64,000 bases of DNA from Shimia marina (GCF_001458175.1 NZ_CYPW01000006.1:1-64000), one strand, 5' to 3'; numbered from the stretch's first letter, positions 9,329-18,830 are shown. A program made the numbers and translations. Notes: generated by a model not told the origin, from the sequence alone.

Positions 9329-10165
9329 TCAGGTGCCGCTCAACACAGCCTCAAGACTTTTGGACAAGGCCTGCGCCGCCTCGACATGGGCCTGCACCCC
9401 GAGCATCCGCTGCGCCGCCACCCGCTCCAGATCCGTGAACTGCATGCCCTCCACCCCTTGGGAAAGCGCCGTCTGACTGGCCACCACTTCCACCACATCG
9501 GCCACCAGCGGGCGCAGTTCTTCGATCATCAGCCGATCCACAAACAGTGGATCCGGGCCAAGACCGCTGGTCCCCAAAGCCGTGTCCGGCGCATGATCCG
9601 CCACCCAAAGCAGCACAATCTTGCCGCCAATTGTGTTCAACAACAGCTTCATGCGCGCACTCCACGCCATGCGCAGCTCGTCACGTACCATCGCATAACG
9701 ATCCGGTGTACGCGCGCATAATGTGCCCAGCATGTGGCGTGTAAAATGGAATTCGCTGAAGTCGACCTCATTGAAAACCATCTGCATCATATTGGACGCC
9801 CCAATAAAGCGGTCATTGCGCCGAGGATGCACTTTATAATAGCGATTGGACATATTCTGCGCGCCCATGATCTGAACGACCGTCACCTCAGACTGCTGCG
9901 CAATTTCCAATATCGCCGGCTCAGACAGAAACGCGTCGATCCCGGCATTCAGATACCCCAGATTAACACAGGTTTGTTCCATTGCCTCATCGAGAATTTC
10001 CACAAACGGTTGCGGGACAAATTTCCCGTAAGTTTCCGTGCCACCCAGAAACGCGATATATGGCGCCTCGAGACTTTTCTGAGGGCCGCGGAATGTCAGC
10101 CGCGACTCTCCGTATTGGCAGGGCTCGTAATTGAGCTCCTCGCCAACCATCTTTTCGTAAGACAT
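9329..10165 (-). CDS. DUF6473-like protein of unknown function
   Basis: A 278-residue soluble protein. I believe it belongs to a family restricted mainly to Rhodobacteraceae (DUF6473), from the N-terminal pattern MSYEKMVGEELNYEPCQYGESRL followed by FRGPQKSLEAPYIAFLGGTETYGKF. That stretch, with Gly-Gly-Thr-Glu then Gly-Lys-Phe, resembles the first block of SGNH/GDSL-like folds, but no clear GDS serine is present. No signal peptide is seen. Related proteins in roseobacters often occur near sulfotransferases or surface glycans, yet none is adjacent here. It is divergent from the 3-hydroxybutyryl-CoA dehydrogenase gene. Confidence 0.7.
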   Translation of the reverse strand: MSYEKMVGEELNYEPCQYGESRLTFRGPQKSLEAPYIAFLGGTETYGKFVPQPFVEILDEAMEQTCVNLGYLNAGIDAFLSEPAILEIAQQSEVTVVQIMGAQNMSNRYYKVHPRRNDRFIGASNMMQMVFNEVDFSEFHFTRHMLGTLCARTPDRYAMVRDELRMAWSARMKLLLNTIGGKIVLLWVADHAPDTALGTSGLGPDPLFVDRLMIEELRPLVADVVEVVASQTALSQGVEGMQFTDLERVAAQRMLGVQAHVEAAQALSKSLEAVLSGT

Positions 10166-10325
10166 TTTCTCACCCTAATTTTCTCACCCACTAGAGAGAG
10201 TCGCGCAAAGCCGTTGCGAAAAGGCTAATGCGGGCTTTTGAGCTAATTTTTAGCCTCTGCCCCCTCTTGCAGCTCAACCACCCCCGGGCATAAGGTCAGC
10301 TCAAACGTCTGAGAGGGTTAAAAAG

Positions 10326-11201
10326 ATGGACATCAACACAATTGGCGTCGTCGGCGCGGGCCAGATGGGAAATGGCATTGCCCATGTGATGGCACTGGCC
10401 GGATATGATGTGCTTTTGAATGACATCAGCCAAGACGCCCTTGATGCCGCTGTTGGCCGAATCGACAAAAACCTGGAACGTCAGGTGAGCCGTGAAAAGA
10501 TTTCTGCTGAGGCGAAGGCAGAGGCGATGGCCCGCATCAACACCACGTTGAAACTCCCGGATCTGGGAACCACAGATTTGGTGATCGAAGCTGCAACCGA
10601 GCGCGAAGAAATCAAACATCAAATCTTTGACACGCTCAAACCCCATCTCGGCCCAGACACGATCCTCACGTCTAATACATCTTCCATCTCCATCACCCGT
10701 CTGGCCAGCCGCACCGACCACCCCGAGCGCTTCATGGGCTTTCACTTCATGAACCCGGTGCCCATGATGAAGCTGGTTGAACTGATCCGCGGCATTGCCA
10801 CAGATGAGCCAACCTATCAGACCTGCCTGAACATTGTGGAACGCCTCGGTAAAACCGCGGCCAGCGCCGAGGACTTCCCGGCCTTTATCGTGAACCGTAT
10901 CCTGATCCCAATGATCAACGAGGCCTGCTACACGCTCTATGAAGGGGTGGGTAACGTGGCTTCAATCGACAACGCCATGAAACTGGGTGCGAACCATCCG
11001 ATGGGGCCGCTGGAACTGGCAGATTTCATCGGGCTGGACACCTGTCTGGCGATCATGAACGTCCTACATGACGGTTTGGCAGATACCAAGTATCGCCCCT
11101 GCCCGCTGTTGACCAAATATGTCGAGGCTGGCTGGCTGGGCCGCAAAACCAAACGGGGTTTCTATGACTACCGCGGCGATGTGCCTGTTCCGACCCGCTA
11201 A
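10326..11201 (+). CDS. hbd: 3-hydroxybutyryl-CoA dehydrogenase
   Basis: A 291-residue soluble 3-hydroxyacyl-CoA dehydrogenase that interconverts acetoacetyl-CoA and 3-hydroxybutyryl-CoA with NAD(P). The Rossmann loop GVVGAGQMGNGIA is at residues 7-19. The catalytic histidine lies in GFHFMNPVPMMKLVELI, and the C-terminal domain has FIVNRILIPMINEA and GANHPMGPLELADFIGLD. Length and motifs match the short stand-alone Hbd/PaaH type, not a FadB fusion. AGAGGG precedes the ATG. In roseobacters it often follows etfBA and may feed electrons or carbon through polyhydroxybutyrate or ethylmalonyl-CoA metabolism, which is inference. Confidence 0.95.
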   Translation: MDINTIGVVGAGQMGNGIAHVMALAGYDVLLNDISQDALDAAVGRIDKNLERQVSREKISAEAKAEAMARINTTLKLPDLGTTDLVIEAATEREEIKHQIFDTLKPHLGPDTILTSNTSSISITRLASRTDHPERFMGFHFMNPVPMMKLVELIRGIATDEPTYQTCLNIVERLGKTAASAEDFPAFIVNRILIPMINEACYTLYEGVGNVASIDNAMKLGANHPMGPLELADFIGLDTCLAIMNVLHDGLADTKYRPCPLLTKYVEAGWLGRKTKRGFYDYRGDVPVPTR

Positions 11202-11213
11202 ACATACACAGCG

Positions 11214-11236
11214 AAGGCGGGGACTTACTCCGCCTT
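11214..11236 (+). terminator. Weak terminator hairpin after hbd
   Basis: AAGGCGG and CCGCCTT form a 7-bp stem shortly after the hbd stop, but the following bases (TCACCTCTC) are only partly T-rich. Confidence 0.4.
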
Positions 11237-11315
11237 TCACCTCTCAAAATCTGTAAAACACACTCCACAGAGATCAGGTCGCCTTTAGAGCAGGCCCCAT
11301 TATGGGGTGTGAAGC

Positions 11316-12203
11316 TTAACTCTCTTTGCCCAGATCCAGCGTATGCTGGCGCAGCCAAGCCATAAAACCTCTTGGATCGGTCTGCAGACGCGCCATCTGC
11401 TCATCCGTCAAAGGAGCGCCCACCACAGGTTTCTGTGGCTTGTGACAAGAGCGCACGATTTCATGCAACAAAAGCCCCTGGCGCAGAATAGGGGACAGCT
11501 TATTGGCAATCTGATAGGCTCGGCTGTTCTGTCCTGGATAGAAGATCGGCACCACGCGCGCACCAGACCGGCGGATCATCTGCGCAGTGAACACATTCCA
11601 CTCCTGCTCAATGGCAGGGCCGAACCATGTTTCAGAGCTCATCACAACCCCCGACGGGAACAGTGCAACAACGCCCCCCTCTTTCAGATGCGCCATGGCC
11701 TTTCCACGCATCTCCACCATCTTGCGTTGCGCGTCTGGATCATGAGGGAAAGGCACCGGAATCATGAAACTGGAGGCGGCTTCGTCCAGTCCGGTCAAAA
11801 CAGAGCGTGTCAGAATGCGATAATCCTGACGGCGGCGACCAATGAGATCGGCAAAGATCATGCCGTCCACCATCCCGTGTGGGTGGTTCGCCACCACCAC
11901 AACAGGACCGTCTGTCGGAATGTTCTCCAGTTGTTCAACCGGGGTCTGCAGCTCGATCCCCATGACATTGAGCGCCCCACGCCAGAACTTCTGACCACGG
12001 TATTGCTCATTGTCGCGCTCAAACTTGTTGACCATACGCAGCACGGTCAACTTACCCGTGCACCATTCGATTGCGCGAATGGCCAACGCGGTCCAGCGGT
12101 CGTCAAAGGAGTTGGCATAGGTCAGCGTACGGCGGTCATAGATCTGACCATCCGTCTCATTTGCAGGCTCTGTCACCTGCGCCTCTGGCACCGTATCTAC
12201 CAA
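11316..12203 (-). CDS. Lysophospholipid acyltransferase family protein
   Basis: A 295-residue PlsC-like acyltransferase that likely transfers an acyl chain to a lysolipid at the inner membrane face. The catalytic block reads VVVANHPHGMVDG, the N-H-P-x-G-x-x-D arrangement used by this subgroup. A downstream VALFPSGVV block corresponds to motif III. The most upstream plausible start is TTG at 12203, which has AGGAAAG 7-8 nt before it. No ATG occurs near. It lies 30 nt behind ptsH and is probably the last gene of the chvI-to-ptsH operon. Whether it makes phospholipid or ornithine lipid is not clear. Confidence 0.85.
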   Translation of the reverse strand: MVDTVPEAQVTEPANETDGQIYDRRTLTYANSFDDRWTALAIRAIEWCTGKLTVLRMVNKFERDNEQYRGQKFWRGALNVMGIELQTPVEQLENIPTDGPVVVVANHPHGMVDGMIFADLIGRRRQDYRILTRSVLTGLDEAASSFMIPVPFPHDPDAQRKMVEMRGKAMAHLKEGGVVALFPSGVVMSSETWFGPAIEQEWNVFTAQMIRRSGARVVPIFYPGQNSRAYQIANKLSPILRQGLLLHEIVRSCHKPQKPVVGAPLTDEQMARLQTDPRGFMAWLRQHTLDLGKES

Positions 12204-12233
12204 CTGTTCTTTCCTGTCCCGCTCAAGCCGAAC

Positions 12234-12512
12234 TCAAAAGCCCTCGCCGAACTTGTCTGAAACAAGTGCCTCAATGGCATCGGCCAAGGCTGGCGCATCC
12301 GGCCCGCTGGTTGCAACGTCAATGCTGGTACCTTTGGAAGCGGCCAACATCAGCAAACCCATAATACTGTCACCGCCCGCACTCAAGCCATCCTTTGACA
12401 CTTCTGCAGAGGCGTCAAAACCCTCAACCACTTCAACCAGCTTGGCAGAAGCTCTTGCGTGCAGTCCCTTTTCATTCACGATCTGCAGCGTACGGTGGAC
12501 GATGTCGCTCAT
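12234..12512 (-). CDS. ptsH: Phosphocarrier protein HPr
   Basis: A 92-residue HPr of the regulatory PTS. The active-site histidine lies in NEKGLHARAS and the helix SIMGLLMLAASKG contains the serine that HPr kinase can modify. It accepts phosphate from enzyme I and passes it to the EIIA encoded just upstream. MSDIVHRTL at 12512 is the start; an in-frame codon farther up would overlap the EIIA gene. Enzyme I is not in this window. No sugar permease EIIBC is present either, so the pathway is probably regulatory and not for sugar uptake. Confidence 0.95.
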   Translation of the reverse strand: MSDIVHRTLQIVNEKGLHARASAKLVEVVEGFDASAEVSKDGLSAGGDSIMGLLMLAASKGTSIDVATSGPDAPALADAIEALVSDKFGEGF

Positions 12513-12516
12513 ATGT

Positions 12517-12909
12517 CTACCCTGTTTGAATATTTTGACTGTCAATGTATTTGCGCCCGGCGTCCAGCGCAGCGCTCACCGCATCGGCCACCGGCAAATG
12601 CCGGCTCTTGGCCAATTTGATCAACATCGGCAAATTGGCGCCATACAGAATACGGCGGTTGACCGGCGCACAGGCCCGCAGGCTTAAATTCGAGGGAGAT
12701 CCACCAAACATATCTGTCACGACGACAACGCCATCGCCCTGATCCACCTGATCGGCGGCCTCACAAATTTCGCGTTGTTTCTGAGGACGGTCATGTTCGG
12801 CCTCAATCGTGATGGCCTGTACGCTGCCCTGTGCCCCCACAACATGCTCCATGGCGGCCAGGTATTCCTTGGCCAACCCGCCATGTGCCACGATCACTAT
12901 CCCGATCAA
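12517..12909 (-). CDS. PTS EIIA component, mannose (EIIA-Man) fold
   Basis: A 130-residue EIIA of the mannose/fructose/sorbose type. The phosphorylated histidine sits in IVIVAHGGLAKEY near residue 9, and the TDMFGGSPSNL stretch is the conserved substrate loop. The start is TTG at 12909, overlapping the rapZ stop as TTGA, so translation is coupled. In alphaproteobacteria this lone EIIA is phosphorylated by HPr and signals carbon or nitrogen state. No cognate EIIBCD genes occur nearby, which supports a signalling role. Confidence 0.92.
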   Translation of the reverse strand: MIGIVIVAHGGLAKEYLAAMEHVVGAQGSVQAITIEAEHDRPQKQREICEAADQVDQGDGVVVVTDMFGGSPSNLSLRACAPVNRRILYGANLPMLIKLAKSRHLPVADAVSAALDAGRKYIDSQNIQTG

Positions 12910-13838
12910 GCTGACTGTTCCCCATCCTCTGCGCTGGCCGGCCGTTGCCCCGACAAAGAGGCAAACCGGTTGAGCTCGCGGTGTCTTATAGACACCTGCC
13001 AGCCCCTATTTGCAAGGGATTCGGCCAAGGTCTCAGTCACAAAGACTGAGCGGTGTTTGCCCCCGGTACAGCCAAATGCAATCAGCAGGTGGCTGCGCCC
13101 TTCCCGGATATAGCCCGGCAAAAGATGCGTCAGCATGTTTTCCAGCCCCGCGATGAAAGGCGCATAGCCCGGATCCCGCGCCACATAGGCGCCCACAGGC
13201 GCATCCCCGCCGTCCATATCCCGCAACTCCGGCTGCCAATGCGGATTATGCAAAAAGCGACAATCCATAACGATGTCCGCCCCCTGCGGCAGCCCGCGTT
13301 TGTAGCTGAAAGACTGCACCGTCAGCCCAATCGCCTGATCCTGCGACGGCGCAAATCGCGTGGACACCGCTTGACGCAGCTCATGCGGGCTCAATTCAGA
13401 GGTATCAATCAGCACATCAGCATGCCCACGCACCCCCTGCAACAGGGACAACTCGCGCTGGATGCCTTCGGTAGGATCCTCCTGACGGGCCATCGGGTGG
13501 TTGCGCCGCGTCTCATTGTAGCGCCGACGCAGCACATCCGCACGACAATCCAGATACAACAACTCCGCAGCGGTATCCGGCAACGCATTGGCCAATTTCA
13601 TCGCCGCCAAAAGCGCCTGAGGAGAAAAGTCCCGGTTCCGCACATCCAACCCAAGAGCCATGGGCTGCTTGAGTGGCTGACCAGACAACAGGCGCTGCAA
13701 TAGTCCCAGCGGAAGATTGTCTATGGTCTCATATCCCACATCTTCGAGCGCCTTGATCGCCGTGGTGCGCCCTGCCCCGGATGGGCCGGTCAGGAGAACC
13801 AGAGGGGTCTTTTGGGGGGCGGATGTAGACGTAGGCAT
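12906..13838 (-). CDS. rapZ: RNase adapter / nucleotide-binding protein RapZ
   Basis: A 310-residue RapZ (YvcJ) protein. The P-loop GPSGAGRTT is near residues 18-26, with Arg in the place usually held by Lys. A Walker B-like LLYLDCRADVL follows, and the C-terminal domain contains GCTGGKHRSVFVTE, the small-RNA/phosphate-binding region. In enterobacteria it hands GlmY/GlmZ RNAs to RNase E. In alphaproteobacteria its role is less clear and tied to the PTS genes, as here. It abuts hprK upstream and overlaps EIIA downstream by four bases. Confidence 0.95.
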   Translation of the reverse strand: MPTSTSAPQKTPLVLLTGPSGAGRTTAIKALEDVGYETIDNLPLGLLQRLLSGQPLKQPMALGLDVRNRDFSPQALLAAMKLANALPDTAAELLYLDCRADVLRRRYNETRRNHPMARQEDPTEGIQRELSLLQGVRGHADVLIDTSELSPHELRQAVSTRFAPSQDQAIGLTVQSFSYKRGLPQGADIVMDCRFLHNPHWQPELRDMDGGDAPVGAYVARDPGYAPFIAGLENMLTHLLPGYIREGRSHLLIAFGCTGGKHRSVFVTETLAESLANRGWQVSIRHRELNRFASLSGQRPASAEDGEQSA

Positions 13839-14318
13839 CTATGCATTCCTTCCATGGCGTAGAAACTGCAATATCGCTGCTGCGAAATATGCGGCATCCA
13901 CGCCCAGAAGCAAAGGCACGACACAGCCCAAAATGCGGGTTTCACGCGGATGTGGCAGGCGATCCTCTTCGCGCCCATCCAAATCCACCACCAGATGCAG
14001 CTGCGCCTCACCCACCGGGCTGGCTTTCAGAATGCCCACCCCCCGCGCTTCGATCAATCCGCGCGTGGTGTCTGGCGCGCGCACATAAAGCGATGCACCC
14101 TTGCGGCACACGATGGTTTGATCATCCGCAACCAGATCCGCGCCATACCCCATCATCTGAAGTGCCAGCGAAGACTTGCCCCGCCCCGAAGCTCCCCGGA
14201 TCAGAACCGCGCGCCCATTGTCCGCCACACAGGAGGCATGCAGAAACAGCGCATCGTCATCAGAGGACACCGCGTTAGCGTCAGGCGCAGAGGAGAAAAG
14301 ATCCTTTGCGCCTGTCAT
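13839..14318 (-). CDS. hprK: HPr kinase/phosphorylase, short alphaproteobacterial form
   Basis: A 159-residue protein containing only the catalytic domain of HprK. The P-loop GASGRGKSSLA is at about residues 42-52, VADDQT follows, and RGLIEARGVGIL is the HprK signature. Firmicute HprK has about 310 residues with an extra N-terminal domain that this one lacks, as is normal in alphaproteobacteria. It phosphorylates a serine of HPr and may tune the neighbouring PTS proteins. It starts 3 nt after the chvG stop, and its stop directly abuts the rapZ start. Confidence 0.93.
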   Translation of the reverse strand: MTGAKDLFSSAPDANAVSSDDDALFLHASCVADNGRAVLIRGASGRGKSSLALQMMGYGADLVADDQTIVCRKGASLYVRAPDTTRGLIEARGVGILKASPVGEAQLHLVVDLDGREEDRLPHPRETRILGCVVPLLLGVDAAYFAAAILQFLRHGRNA

Positions 14319-14321
14319 AGG

Positions 14322-16016
14322 TCACACCGGCAAGCCAACAACGAAGCGGGCACCCAGCGGCTCAGACGTGACATCCGCATCCGTCGGACGGATATTCTCG
14401 GCCCAGATCACACCGCCATGGGCCTCGACAATCTGCTTGGAAATCGCCAATCCAAGACCGGAGTTATTGCCGAACTGAGATTCAGGCCGGTGTGAATAGA
14501 AACGATTGAAGATCTTGTTAAGCGACTGCTCCGGAATACCGGGGCCCGTGTCTTCAACAACAACCAACACCCGGTTTTCCCGCTTGCGCGCCCAAACCCG
14601 GATCGCATCCCCTTCTTCACAGAAGCTGATCGCATTGGTGATCAGATTGACAAACACCTGCGCCAGCCGCGCTTCCAGCCCATTGATTTCGATGGGATCA
14701 TCCGGAAGGTCAGAAATGAAATCAATGCCTTTGCCCTGTGCATCCTCGCCCAGATACTGCGCCAGATTGCCAATCATGGACAACAGATCGAAGTTCTCTT
14801 CTTCTTCCTTCACCAACTCACTGTCCAGACGCGATGCATTGGAAATATCACTGACCAGCCGATCCAGCCGCCGCACATCATGCTCAATCACATCCAGTAG
14901 TTTTGTACGATGCTCTTCTTTCTTGACCAGCCGTAGCGAGCCCACGGCAGAGCGCAGCGACGCCAATGGATTCTTGATCTCATGCGCCACATCTGCAGCG
15001 AATTGTTCGTTGCTGTCGATGCGCTCATAAAGTGCGGACACCATGCCGCGCAACGCCCCTGACAGCCGCCCAATCTCATCTGGCCGCGCCGTCAGATCAG
15101 GAATGCGCACGCGCCCTGGGTTTACCTTGCGGCTGTCGCTGTCCCGGCCCAGTTCTGCCGCCGCGGCCAAGTCAGACAGTGGATTGGAAATCGTCGAGGC
15201 CAGCACCATGGACAGGCCAACAGAAACCACAGTGGCAATCAGGAACATCTGCAAGACCCGCTCCCGCTCAGAACGGACCATCTGATCAAGTTCGCCCGCC
15301 GCGCTGGTCAACACAACTGCCCCAATCACCCGCTCGCCCTGCTGAATGGGCACTGCCATGGCAAAAACTCGATCCCCGGAGGCATCGGTCAGCGTATCGA
15401 GCGTCTCCATGCCTGATACGGCATCTGCGGCCAGATCCGCAAGTTGATCCGCCAAATCAGGGACCGCCAATTGCGCGTCCCCTCCAGAGCCGGCAATGGC
15501 ATCCCACACTCGGTTGAGACTAGAGGTCAAGGGCGTGCCTTCCGGCCTTTCGGCCAGAGTTTCGGCCGCTTCCGCAGAGGCCACACCTTCTTTTGCGCCC
15601 ACCACAGTGGGGGAGCCGTCAAAAACCGAAACGCTGGTGCCAATCTGAAGCGGCAGCTTTTCCAATGTGGCCGCCACATCAATGCCGTCACCAGTTGCCA
15701 GATTGACAGGCGCCCCAGCAGGCAACTGCGCTTCAAACGCTCCGGCAATCAGCCGGGCCTCGGTCACGAGCCCTGCGGCGCGCTGCACCGCAAAACTGTC
15801 GCGGGCGCTGTTGAGAAACAGAATACCCGTGACCAGCACGAGAAGCGCGATCAAATTGAAAGTTATGATTTTTCGGGTCAGCGGGGACTTCGAAAGCGGC
15901 AAAAGCCGGCGTCGTTCACGCCGGCCCCTGAGCTCTTTCTGGACGTTGGCTTCCGGTGCGACCCAATCATCGCCCAAAACAACGTCCCCATCCCTCCCTT
16001 GGGCCATGTCCTGCAC
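14322..16016 (-). CDS. chvG: Sensor histidine kinase ChvG
   Basis: A 564-residue membrane sensor kinase. A first TM helix lies near residue 50 (ITFNLIALLVLVTGILFLN), followed by a long periplasmic domain, a second TM (MFLIATVVSVGLSMVLAS), HAMP, the HisKA block FAADVAHEIKNPLASLRS with the phospho-histidine, and a HATPase domain with NLITNA, VEDTGPGIP and GLGLAISKQI. With ChvI it senses acid or envelope signals in Agrobacterium and Sinorhizobium. The GTG at 16016 is chosen because AAGGA stands 5 nt before it; the ATG at 16007 is the alternative. It lies 34 nt behind chvI. Confidence 0.93.
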   Translation of the reverse strand: MQDMAQGRDGDVVLGDDWVAPEANVQKELRGRRERRRLLPLSKSPLTRKIITFNLIALLVLVTGILFLNSARDSFAVQRAAGLVTEARLIAGAFEAQLPAGAPVNLATGDGIDVAATLEKLPLQIGTSVSVFDGSPTVVGAKEGVASAEAAETLAERPEGTPLTSSLNRVWDAIAGSGGDAQLAVPDLADQLADLAADAVSGMETLDTLTDASGDRVFAMAVPIQQGERVIGAVVLTSAAGELDQMVRSERERVLQMFLIATVVSVGLSMVLASTISNPLSDLAAAAELGRDSDSRKVNPGRVRIPDLTARPDEIGRLSGALRGMVSALYERIDSNEQFAADVAHEIKNPLASLRSAVGSLRLVKKEEHRTKLLDVIEHDVRRLDRLVSDISNASRLDSELVKEEEENFDLLSMIGNLAQYLGEDAQGKGIDFISDLPDDPIEINGLEARLAQVFVNLITNAISFCEEGDAIRVWARKRENRVLVVVEDTGPGIPEQSLNKIFNRFYSHRPESQFGNNSGLGLAISKQIVEAHGGVIWAENIRPTDADVTSEPLGARFVVGLPV

Positions 16017-16050
16017 GTTGGTCCTTCCGGCCTAATGTGACTATGCGTCG

Positions 16051-16752
16051 TTATTCTTCATTGTATCTATAGCCGATGCCATAGAGCGTCTCAATCGCCG
16101 AGAACTCCGGGTCTGCACTACGCATCTTTTTCCGCAGGCGTTTGATATGGCTGTCAATGGTGCGGTCATCGACATAGACCTGATCATCATAGGCCACGTC
16201 CATCAACTGATCGCGCGATTTCACAAACCCGGGACGCTGTGCCAGTGCCTGCAACAAAAGGAACTCTGTGACGGTCAGCGTCACATCCTGCCCTTTCCAG
16301 CTCACCGAATGGCGCAGCGGATCCATGGTCAGCTCACCGCGTTCCATGATCTTCGTATCTTCGGTTTCTCCAACGATATCACTGTCCACAGCCTCTTGGC
16401 GGCGCAGGAGCGCACGAATGCGTTCTACCAGAAGACGTTGGGAAAACGGTTTCTTAACATAATCATCGGCCCCCATGCGCAGACCGAGCACTTCGTCGAT
16501 CTCATCATCTTTGGAGGTCAGGAAGATCACCGGCATACTGGTTTTCTGGCGCAGACGCTGCAACAAGTCCATGCCATCCATGCGGGGCATCTTAATGTCC
16601 AGCACAGCCATATCCGGGAGTTTCTTATTAAATGCGTCCAGCGCTTGCTGGCCGTCGTTGTAGGTCTCGACTTCAAACCCTTCAGCCTCAAGGGTAATGG
16701 AAACCGACGTCAGGATATTCCTGTCGTCATCCACGAGGGCGATTTTCGACAT
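16051..16752 (-). CDS. chvI: Response regulator ChvI
   Basis: A 233-residue OmpR-type response regulator. The receiver domain begins [14 protein letters not shown], with the phosphorylated aspartate in [13 protein letters not shown] and the conserved TSKDDEID block. The winged-helix output domain occupies about 130-230, with [18 protein letters not shown] as the recognition region. AAGGA lies 8 nt before the ATG at 16752, which rules out the longer in-frame reading. It is divergent from pckA across 375 nt, so ChvI may bind this shared region, but that is inference. Confidence 0.95.
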   Translation of the reverse strand: MSKIALVDDDRNILTSVSITLEAEGFEVETYNDGQQALDAFNKKLPDMAVLDIKMPRMDGMDLLQRLRQKTSMPVIFLTSKDDEIDEVLGLRMGADDYVKKPFSQRLLVERIRALLRRQEAVDSDIVGETEDTKIMERGELTMDPLRHSVSWKGQDVTLTVTEFLLLQALAQRPGFVKSRDQLMDVAYDDQVYVDDRTIDSHIKRLRKKMRSADPEFSAIETLYGIGYRYNEE

Positions 16753-17127
16753 CGGACGGTTCCTTATTCTGCTCTTATTATGTGCCTGTTTTTTTGAAGC
16801 ATTATGCGCATTCAAAGCCCAGGCAATCAATGTAAAAGTGCGATTCGGGTCGCAAACCGGACATATTTGGCCACAATTTCGCTAAGCAATGGCTAAATTG
16901 CCTCACTTTCGCCTGCACAATCGGCAAGATCTTTCCCATCGGAAAACTTGATTGCGCTAACCTGCATTTGGTTGCGCTAACTGATGGAAACCCTCCTGTT
17001 CTTCTTAATAATCGGCATGTTAAGACCGCCCTGTCGCCTCTCGGAATCTGCCCATGCGCAAGAAAATTTCGTTCCGAGGACAATCAAAGACCGCCGCCAC
17101 AGCACACGCGGCTACAGGAGTAAGATA
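16753..17127. other. Intergenic control region between chvI and pckA
   Basis: This 375-nt stretch carries the divergent promoters of chvI and pckA. Two copies of TTGCGCTAAC lie at 16952-16961 and 16972-16981. An AGGAG ribosome site before pckA is at 17116-17120. No gene of its own is apparent. Confidence 0.7.
16952..16981 (+). promoter_or_regulatory. Two direct TTGCGCTAAC repeats upstream of pckA
   Basis: The ten-base word appears twice, exactly 20 bp apart (two helical turns), about 150-175 nt before the pckA start. Extended to 14 bases the second copy (TGGTTGCGCTAACT) matches 11 of 14 positions of TGTTAGCGCTAACA, the CceR operator as I recall it. CceR controls gluconeogenesis genes in Rhodobacter, which fits pckA. 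The identity of the regulator is inference. Confidence 0.5.
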
Positions 17128-18726
17128 ATGACATTTGGACGGGTCAACCCGCAGTTCCGCCTCGAAGATCAAGGGATCGAAGGTCTGGGCAATGTCTATT
17201 ACAACTTTATGGAGCCCGCCCTCATTGAGTCTGCGCTGAAGCGCAACGAAGGCACGCTGGGCAACGGTGGGACTTTCCTGGTCAGCACCGGTGAATTCAC
17301 CGGCCGCTCTCCCAAAGACAAGTTCACAGTCCGCACGCCGATGACCGAAGGCACCATCTGGTGGGAAAACAACCACGAGATGGAAAGCGATGCTTTCGAC
17401 CGCCTGCATGCCGACATGCTGGAGCATATGAAGGGCCGCGACTACTTCGTGCAGGATCTCACCGCAGGTGCGGATCCCGCTCATGCCATCAACGTGCGCG
17501 TTGTCAACGAACTGGCGTGGCACAACCTCTTTATCCGCCACCTGCTGCGCCGCCCTGACCGCGACGCGCTGGACAGCTTCGTATCAGACTTCACCATCAT
17601 CAACTGCCCAAGCTTCAAGGCCGACCCGGCCAAGCACGGCTGCCGCTCCGAGACCGTGATCGCGGTCAACATCGAGAAAAAGATGATCCTGATCGGCAAC
17701 ACCGAATACGCTGGTGAAAACAAGAAATCCGTCTTTGGTCTGCTGAACTACCTGCTGCCGGAAAAAGGCATCATGCCGATGCACTGCTCCGCCAACCACG
17801 CCAAAGACAACCCTGTGGATGCGGCGATCTTCTTCGGCCTCTCCGGCACGGGCAAAACCACGCTCTCTGCAGATCCAAACCGCACGCTGATTGGCGATGA
17901 CGAGCATGGCTGGTCTGACCGTGGCACTTTCAACTTTGAAGGCGGCTGCTACGCAAAAACCATCGGCCTGAACCCAGAGGCAGAGCCAGAGATCTATGCC
18001 ACCACCAAGATGTTTGGCACCGTGATCGAGAACATGGTCTATGACGAAGAGACCAAAGAGCTCGATTTCGAGGATAAGAGCCTCACCGAAAACATGCGCT
18101 GCGCCTACCCGCTGGAGTCGATCCCGAACGCGTCCGACAACGGTCTTGGCGGTCACCCCAAAAACGTGATCATGCTGACCTGCGACGCCTTCGGCATCCT
18201 GCCTCCGATCGCACGTCTGACCCCGGCGCAGGCAGAATACCACTTCTTGTCCGGCTTCACTGCCAAAATGGCAGGCACCGAGCGTGGCCTGACCGAGCCA
18301 ACCCCGGCGTTCTCTACCTGCTATGGTGCGCCGTTCATGCCTCGCCGTCCAGAAGTCTACGGCGCCCTGCTGCGCAAAAAGATCGCAGAATTCGGCACCA
18401 CCTGCTGGCTGGTCAACACCGGCTGGACTGGCGGCGCCTACGGCACCGGCAACCGCATGCCGATCAAAGCCACCCGTGGCCTGCTGACCGCAGCCCTCGA
18501 CGGCTCCCTGAACAACGTCGAATTCCGCAAGGATCCAAACTTCGGCTTCGAAGTGCCTGTATCTGTGCCGGGTGTAGATGACAGCCTGCTCGACCCACGC
18601 GGCACCTGGGCGGACAAAGACGCCTATGACGCCCAAGCCGCCAAGCTGGTGGGCATGTTTGCCGACAACTTCGAGCAATATCTGCCTTACATCGACGCAG
18701 ACGTGAAAGCCGCCGCCATCGGCTAA
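17128..18726 (+). CDS. pckA: Phosphoenolpyruvate carboxykinase (ATP)
   Basis: A 532-residue ATP-dependent PEPCK that converts oxaloacetate to PEP for gluconeogenesis. The kinase-1a P-loop [11 protein letters not shown] and the kinase-2 motif LIGDDEHGW with its metal-binding aspartates are present, together with GRSPKDKF near the N-terminus and [11 protein letters not shown] near the C-terminus. The start is the ATG at 17128, with AGGAG 7 nt before it. An in-frame extension upstream runs through the promoter and is rejected. The chvI-pckA divergent pair is typical of alphaproteobacteria. Confidence 0.97.
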   Translation: MTFGRVNPQFRLEDQGIEGLGNVYYNFMEPALIESALKRNEGTLGNGGTFLVSTGEFTGRSPKDKFTVRTPMTEGTIWWENNHEMESDAFDRLHADMLEHMKGRDYFVQDLTAGADPAHAINVRVVNELAWHNLFIRHLLRRPDRDALDSFVSDFTIINCPSFKADPAKHGCRSETVIAVNIEKKMILIGNTEYAGENKKSVFGLLNYLLPEKGIMPMHCSANHAKDNPVDAAIFFGLSGTGKTTLSADPNRTLIGDDEHGWSDRGTFNFEGGCYAKTIGLNPEAEPEIYATTKMFGTVIENMVYDEETKELDFEDKSLTENMRCAYPLESIPNASDNGLGGHPKNVIMLTCDAFGILPPIARLTPAQAEYHFLSGFTAKMAGTERGLTEPTPAFSTCYGAPFMPRRPEVYGALLRKKIAEFGTTCWLVNTGWTGGAYGTGNRMPIKATRGLLTAALDGSLNNVEFRKDPNFGFEVPVSVPGVDDSLLDPRGTWADKDAYDAQAAKLVGMFADNFEQYLPYIDADVKAAAIG

Positions 18727-18746
18727 GCCCTTCAACAGCTATACTT

Positions 18747-18779
18747 AAAAGCCCCGTGCCACCTGCGCGGGGCTTTTTT
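18747..18779 (+). terminator. Rho-independent terminator of pckA
   Basis: AAAAGCCCCG and CGGGGCTTTT form a 10-bp stem about a GC-rich loop, followed by a T run. Confidence 0.9.
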
Positions 18780-18830
18780 GCATACGGTGCTTGATTTGCT
18801 TGTTATGCTTCCCTTGAAAGGAAGCACAAC

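Noticed and set aside
16984-17127. N-terminal extension of PckA by 48 codons
   Set aside because: The extension crosses the promoter region. An AGGAG site just before the internal ATG and family length support 17128.
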